Positions 6,003 to 8,386 of a stretch of 8,386 nucleotides of DNA are shown piece by piece. A model generated the notes under the pieces. The model was not told the DNA's origin. It ran no database searches and saw nothing but the letters and a program-made list of their open reading frames with translations. How positions within the stretch are numbered: position 1 is the stretch's first letter; each line of letters opens with the position of its first letter. Location: positions 1 through 8,386 of the forward strand of contig SVHQ01000069.1 in the NCBI GenBank assembly GCA_015055785.1, given 5' to 3'. This DNA comes from Clostridiales bacterium (GTDB lineage Bacteria > Bacillota_A > Clostridia > Christensenellales > Borkfalkiaceae). Made by a program: the position numbers and the translations under genes.

Positions 6003-7357
6003 TGAGAAAAAACACAAAAACGGCGTTGCAAGCAAAAAGTAAAATTAAGCACGTGGTGTACGATCGATTTTCAACTTTTGCGGCGGATGACGGAAATGGA
6101 ACGTTGGGGGCTTTAGAAACAATCAACTGCACAACAGTGGATGGGGCGTTAAAGGCTGGCTTGGGGATGACTCCTTTTTATACCTATAACGAAGAGTTAT
6201 TTCCTTACGAAAAAAATGAGCCCAAAGTCTACTTTTCTAAACAAGATCCCTCTACGAGTGTGATACACATGAGCGTTATAACGCAGAACGGTATCGGGTA
6301 TTACTTGGATGAAGAGGAATCGCTTACAATAGAGTATAAACGGTATATGCAACAAATGCAGGCTTTTGAAAGCTTTTTAGAAGATGGTTCAAATATACTG
6401 ATTGTTGTCGGGGGAGGCGGTTTATTTAAATATGAAAAGGGTGTCGAAAAAAGAAGCGATGTGAGAAACATTAGAAAAGGCGTACTTTTTAACAACAGAC
6501 TGTATTTGATGCAAAATGTGCATACGTTCCTTTATTCTGATGTTTGTGATTATTTTAATTTTGATGCGACGTCAGATGATAGCGGTTCTATTAATTTGCC
6601 GTTTAATATGACGGATGTTAAGGCTATGGTTGAGTTTAACGGTAATATTTATGTATTTTATGAATTTGACATCGTGGAAATAAAAATTGCCGGTTCGTCA
6701 CGAGAATTTAAAGTGTCAAAGATCTTTTATGGTGGCGGCAGGATTTGCAATGATGCCGTGGGGAAATTTGGCGATAAACTGTGTATTCTTGCAGAGGATG
6801 GTGTGTATTTCTTCGACGGAAAAACAACTAAAAAGGTCTTTGAAAAATTGAATATTAAGCCCATGCAACACAGTCTTTTTTTTGGACACGCCACCTGCGC
6901 TGGAAAATATTTGCTGCGATACCAAGACCAAGATGGTGTGGATAAATCGGTGGTGTTATATCCTGATGGTGAGTATGGCTATTATACGACCTGTTTTAAA
7001 GGTTTGGGCAGGTACAGGGGAAGAGTTTTTTGTGTCTATAATAATTTGCTCTATAACATCGAGGAAAACGTTTCCATGCCAAGCGGTGAGTTTCGCTATT
7101 TTCATTCGGTAGAACAAGATTTTGGCGTGAAGGGAAAGAAAACGCTCAAATCACTGCATTTTGAAGGGGAGGGAGCGCTTGCTGTGGATATTTACGCCGA
7201 TGGCGAGAGAAAAATCTATAAAACCTATTTATCGTTTGAGGACGGAAAAGCAGTGCTGAATCTGAATATGCGTGGGGAAAAATTTGTTGTACGGTTTTGG
7301 GTGTTCACCAATTCGAGTATCCGAAAAATGACCGCTGAAGTAGAGTATTTGGAATAA
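5999..7357 (+). CDS. Probable tail nozzle / packaged-DNA stabilisation protein (P22 gp10-like)
   Basis: 452 residues from the ATG at 5999, which overlaps the upstream TGA; an adjacent ATG at 6002 is equally possible, and AAGG at 5990-5993 can serve either. The protein is rich in short beta strands and aromatic residues with repeating Gly/Asn-framed strands (GVLFNNRLYLM, FLYSDVCDYFNFD, VEFNGNIYVFYEFDIVEIK, GDKLCILAEDGVYFFDG, RGRVFCVYNNLLYNIEEN), the texture of a beta propeller. The pattern 'nNRLYl...lySdv.DyfNFd...' resembles the P22 gp10/T7 gp12 type, where it reads RLWFSepgDpfNF. Those proteins form the nozzle that closes the neck. Length (P22 gp10 is 472 aa) and order, right after a gp4-like gene, agree. 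The short basic N-terminus (RKNTKTALQAKSK) could contact the connector. It uses GAT for all three of its Asp-Val pairs, unlike its neighbours. A non-nozzle beta-propeller tail protein remains possible. Confidence 0.72.
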   Translation: MMRKNTKTALQAKSKIKHVVYDRFSTFAADDGNGTLGALETINCTTVDGALKAGLGMTPFYTYNEELFPYEKNEPKVYFSKQDPSTSVIHMSVITQNGIGYYLDEEESLTIEYKRYMQQMQAFESFLEDGSNILIVVGGGGLFKYEKGVEKRSDVRNIRKGVLFNNRLYLMQNVHTFLYSDVCDYFNFDATSDDSGSINLPFNMTDVKAMVEFNGNIYVFYEFDIVEIKIAGSSREFKVSKIFYGGGRICNDAVGKFGDKLCILAEDGVYFFDGKTTKKVFEKLNIKPMQHSLFFGHATCAGKYLLRYQDQDGVDKSVVLYPDGEYGYYTTCFKGLGRYRGRVFCVYNNLLYNIEENVSMPSGEFRYFHSVEQDFGVKGKKTLKSLHFEGEGALAVDIYADGERKIYKTYLSFEDGKAVLNLNMRGEKFVVRFWVFTNSSIRKMTAEVEYLE

Positions 7358-7372
7358 AGGAGGGGAGAAAAG

Positions 7373-7855
7373 ATGGTGATTGATATTATTTCCTATACGG
7401 ACGCACAATTTGCTGCGTTGACAGAGGAACAATTGTTGCAAGTAAAAAGTGCGCAGTTAAAGAAAAATCGCTTGACGGCAAAGCTGCAAACGGATTTGCA
7501 AAAAGAGAAACATCGTTTAATAGAGAATGGTACCTATCTTTCGACTATGTGGCAAAAAATACAATCCCAGTTGCGCTCGGTTTATGAGCAAGAAGTGGCA
7601 AATATTCGCGATGCGTTGCTGTTTTATTTGCGGTTTGCGGCAAAACCCGAAGATTCGGAAACGGGTGACGTGCCTTATACGGTGGATTATTCTTTGTCGG
7701 ACGTTGAGCGTTTTAATATTGTTAAGACGTATTATGAAGCGACTTATTCTGATGGTGTGGAACGGTTTGCAGCATTTAAAGAGGATAAAATTGCGCCACA
7801 GTATTTGGGAGAATTGTATGCTCCTTTGTATGATTATTTTCTTGAAGATACGTGA
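7373..7855 (+). CDS. Helical protein of unknown function, last gene of the block
   Basis: 160 residues; ATG at 7373 with AGGAGG at 7358-7363, 9 nt upstream and touching the stop of the previous gene, so it is in the same operon. I do not recognise a named family. Residues about 8-85 look strongly alpha-helical and coiled-coil-like (TEEQLLQVKSAQLKKNRLTAKL, then WQKIQSQLRSVYEQEVANIRDALLFYL). A short Gly/Pro break follows at about 95-105 (DSETGDVPY), then a Tyr-rich acidic C-terminus (FNIVKTYYEATYSDG, YAPLYDYFLEDT). There is no signal peptide or membrane segment. In P22 the gene after gp10 is the trimeric coiled-coil tail needle gp26; this protein is at that position and partly coiled coil, but lacks an evident needle-tip domain, so that is only a hypothesis. 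A tail assembly chaperone is another option. Confidence 0.8.
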   Translation: MVIDIISYTDAQFAALTEEQLLQVKSAQLKKNRLTAKLQTDLQKEKHRLIENGTYLSTMWQKIQSQLRSVYEQEVANIRDALLFYLRFAAKPEDSETGDVPYTVDYSLSDVERFNIVKTYYEATYSDGVERFAAFKEDKIAPQYLGELYAPLYDYFLEDT

Positions 7856-7898
7856 GAATTAAGGAATTAATTATATAAGAATTTACAACTAAATATCT

Positions 7899-7928
7899 AA
7901 AATGAACCCACCAGGTATGCGTTGAATG
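7899..7928 (+). repeat. 30-nt repeat element, copy 2 (inside closing terminator)
   Basis: AAAATGA (7899-7905), ACCCAC (7906-7911), CAGGTATGCGTTGAATG (7912-7928). It matches 776-805 at 24 of 30 positions, all mismatches falling in the central hexamer. Here the hexamer belongs to the left arm of a perfect terminator stem, and GGTATGCGTTGAA forms the loop. Confidence 0.75.
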
Positions 7929-7946
7929 GTGGGTTCTTCGTTTTTT
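7904..7946 (+). terminator. Strong intrinsic terminator closing the structural operon
   Basis: GAACCCACCA (7904-7913) pairs perfectly over 10 bp with TGGTGGGTTC (7927-7936). The loop is the 13-nt GGTATGCGTTGAA, and TTCGTTTTTT (7937-7946) follows. It starts 48 bp after the last structural stop. On this strand it would separate late structural transcription from dut. Confidence 0.9.
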
Positions 7947-8015
7947 ATGTGCGTGAAGCGGTGTGGTAAGGTGACATTAGTGGGGCGTTTTTTTATGTGG
8001 GTCCGCTTTTATGAC

Positions 8016-8109
8016 AAAAAACGGCAAGAGATGTTTGTTTTATAAGAATTTTTTTAATAATCCAGCAGAGAAAGGGTGAAAAAAATGTCTTTGTTCTCTT
8101 GCGTTTTTT
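8016..8109 (+). terminator. Competing-hairpin element, probably (bidirectional) terminator upstream of dut
   Basis: Arm C, CTCTTGCGTTTTTT (8096-8109), can pair with arm A, AAAAAACGGCAAGAG (8016-8030), over 14 bp with one bulged G. Alternatively TTCTCTTGC (8094-8102) pairs with arm B, GCAGAGAA (8065-8072), over 8 bp with one bulged T, followed by GTTTTTT. The A/C pairing is A-tract on the left and T-tract on the right, as in bidirectional terminators, though its 65-nt loop is long. The B/C hairpin is the more ordinary terminator. Both cannot form at once. Confidence 0.55.
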
Positions 8110-8127
8110 ATGAAAATTTGTTATAAT
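8099..8127 (+). promoter_or_regulatory. Extended -10 promoter for dut
   Basis: A perfect -10 TATAAT (8122-8127) is preceded by TG at 8119-8120, giving the extended -10 TGTTATAAT. At 17 bp upstream is a weak -35, TTGCGT (8099-8104), matching TTGACA in three positions. Transcription would begin near 8133-8136, leaving a leader of about 30 nt before the dut start. The -35 overlaps the right arm of the hairpin element. Confidence 0.78.
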
Positions 8128-8166
8128 GCTATATGGAAAAATTTATTTTGGTAAGGAGTGCTTGTT

Positions 8167-8386
8167 ATGCCTACGATTGCCGTTAAAAAATTAGATGAAC
8201 GCGCTGTGTTGCCAACGTACGGTTCGGAATTTGCCGCGGGGGCGGATTTGTATGCTCTTTTGGATGATGAGGTGGTGTTTGCGCCCAATGAAACAAAGCT
8301 TATCCATACGGGTTTGGCGATGGAAATTCCTGAGGGATATGCAGGTTTGATTTACGCACGGAGCGGACTTGCAAGCAAACGTGGGC
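8167..8386 (+). CDS. dut: dUTPase (dUTP diphosphatase), N-terminal part (3' end outside window)
   Basis: 73 codons are visible from the ATG at 8167; AAGGAG (8153-8158) lies 8 nt upstream. The enzyme hydrolyses dUTP to dUMP and pyrophosphate, keeping uracil out of DNA and feeding dTMP synthesis. Motif I is present as AAGADLYA (23-30), with the metal-ligand Asp at 27. Motif II is present as ARSGLASKRG (64-73), with the phosphate-binding Arg-Ser-Gly; Ala replaces the common Pro before Arg. PEGYAGLIY (55-63) is the usual lead-in. Motifs III-V lie beyond the window. This is the homotrimeric Dut family, not the MazG-like dimeric type. It has its own promoter and is insulated by terminators, so it is not part of the structural operon. 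It could be a phage nucleotide-metabolism gene or a host gene next to a prophage; the window cannot decide. Confidence 0.95.
   Translation, partial: MPTIAVKKLDERAVLPTYGSEFAAGADLYALLDDEVVFAPNETKLIHTGLAMEIPEGYAGLIYARSGLASKRG

Larger units (their letters stand above)
7856..8166 (+). other. 311-bp non-coding stretch between structural block and dut
   Basis: No frame with a ribosome site and more than a few codons is seen. The stretch holds, in order: an AT-rich leader (7856-7898), the 30-nt repeat copy 2 and the main terminator (7899-7946), a C-poor segment (7947-8010) with no clear structure, the competing-hairpin element (8016-8109), and the dut promoter and leader (8099-8166). No tRNA cloverleaf or attachment-site-like duplication of a tRNA end was recognised. 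Confidence 0.6.

Noticed and set aside
776..7928. The direct repeats as attL/attR of an integrated element
   Set aside because: No integrase or recombinase lies between them, and terL, which belongs with the enclosed head genes, is outside.
7971..7999. Second promoter, GTGACA - 17 bp - TATGTG
   Set aside because: The -35 is good but the -10 matches only three positions and is not extended; a transcript would have no gene before the hairpin element.
7956..8008. AAGCGG (7956-7961) with CCGCTT (8003-8008) as a terminator stem
   Set aside because: Only 6 bp with a loop of about 41 nt and a short T run; too weak to call.
8041..8061. TATAAG and AATAAT as further -10 boxes
   Set aside because: No acceptable -35 lies at 16-18 bp and the region is AT-rich, so chance matches are expected.
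1..8386. CRISPR array, tRNA, rRNA, insertion sequence, toxin-antitoxin or defence genes
   Set aside because: No regularly spaced repeats, cloverleaf, transposase motif or small paired genes were seen; all substantial coding space is accounted for by virion genes and dut.

Overview
The window looks like the head and neck gene block of a tailed phage or prophage of a Gram-positive, probably Clostridia-like (Bacillota) host. Reasons: moderate-to-low GC, strong AGGAGG-type ribosome binding sites in front of nearly every gene, T-tract intrinsic terminators, TAA/TGA stops under the ordinary genetic code, and proteins resembling those of gut Firmicutes phages. The host assignment is inference; no host gene, rRNA, tRNA, integrase or attachment site is visible.

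Layout, all on the + strand: (1) 1-768, C-terminal part of the large terminase with its nuclease domain; (2) 831-1298, a small charged protein with a segment resembling the tail of small terminase subunits; (3) 1309-3186, portal; (4) 3213-4118, scaffold; (5) 4180-5355, major capsid protein, followed directly by an intrinsic terminator that probably acts as a partial attenuator; (6) 5451-6002, a neck/connector protein; (7) 5999-7357, a probable beta-propeller tail nozzle/DNA-stabilisation protein, translationally coupled to the connector; (8) 7373-7855, a helical protein of unknown function; (9) a strong terminator at 7904-7946 that closes the block; (10) a 311-bp non-coding stretch with a competing-hairpin element and an extended -10 promoter; (11) 8167-8386, the start of a dUTPase gene (dut).

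Together the genes form an assembly line: scaffold and coat build a procapsid on the portal ring, terminase pumps DNA through the portal, and the connector and nozzle seal it. The order terL - portal - scaffold - coat - gp4-like - gp10-like is that of phage P22. No head-maturation protease lies between portal and coat, so a P22/podovirus-like morphogenesis is the most economical reading.

The least explained features are: a 30-nt element, 24 nt identical between copies, placed after terL and again in the closing terminator, in which the stem arm looks flipped; the terminase-small-subunit-like protein downstream of terL; a three-arm hairpin system in front of dut; and the abrupt end of the structural operon before any recognisable tailspike or ejection genes. 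I found no clearly new defence or mobile system.
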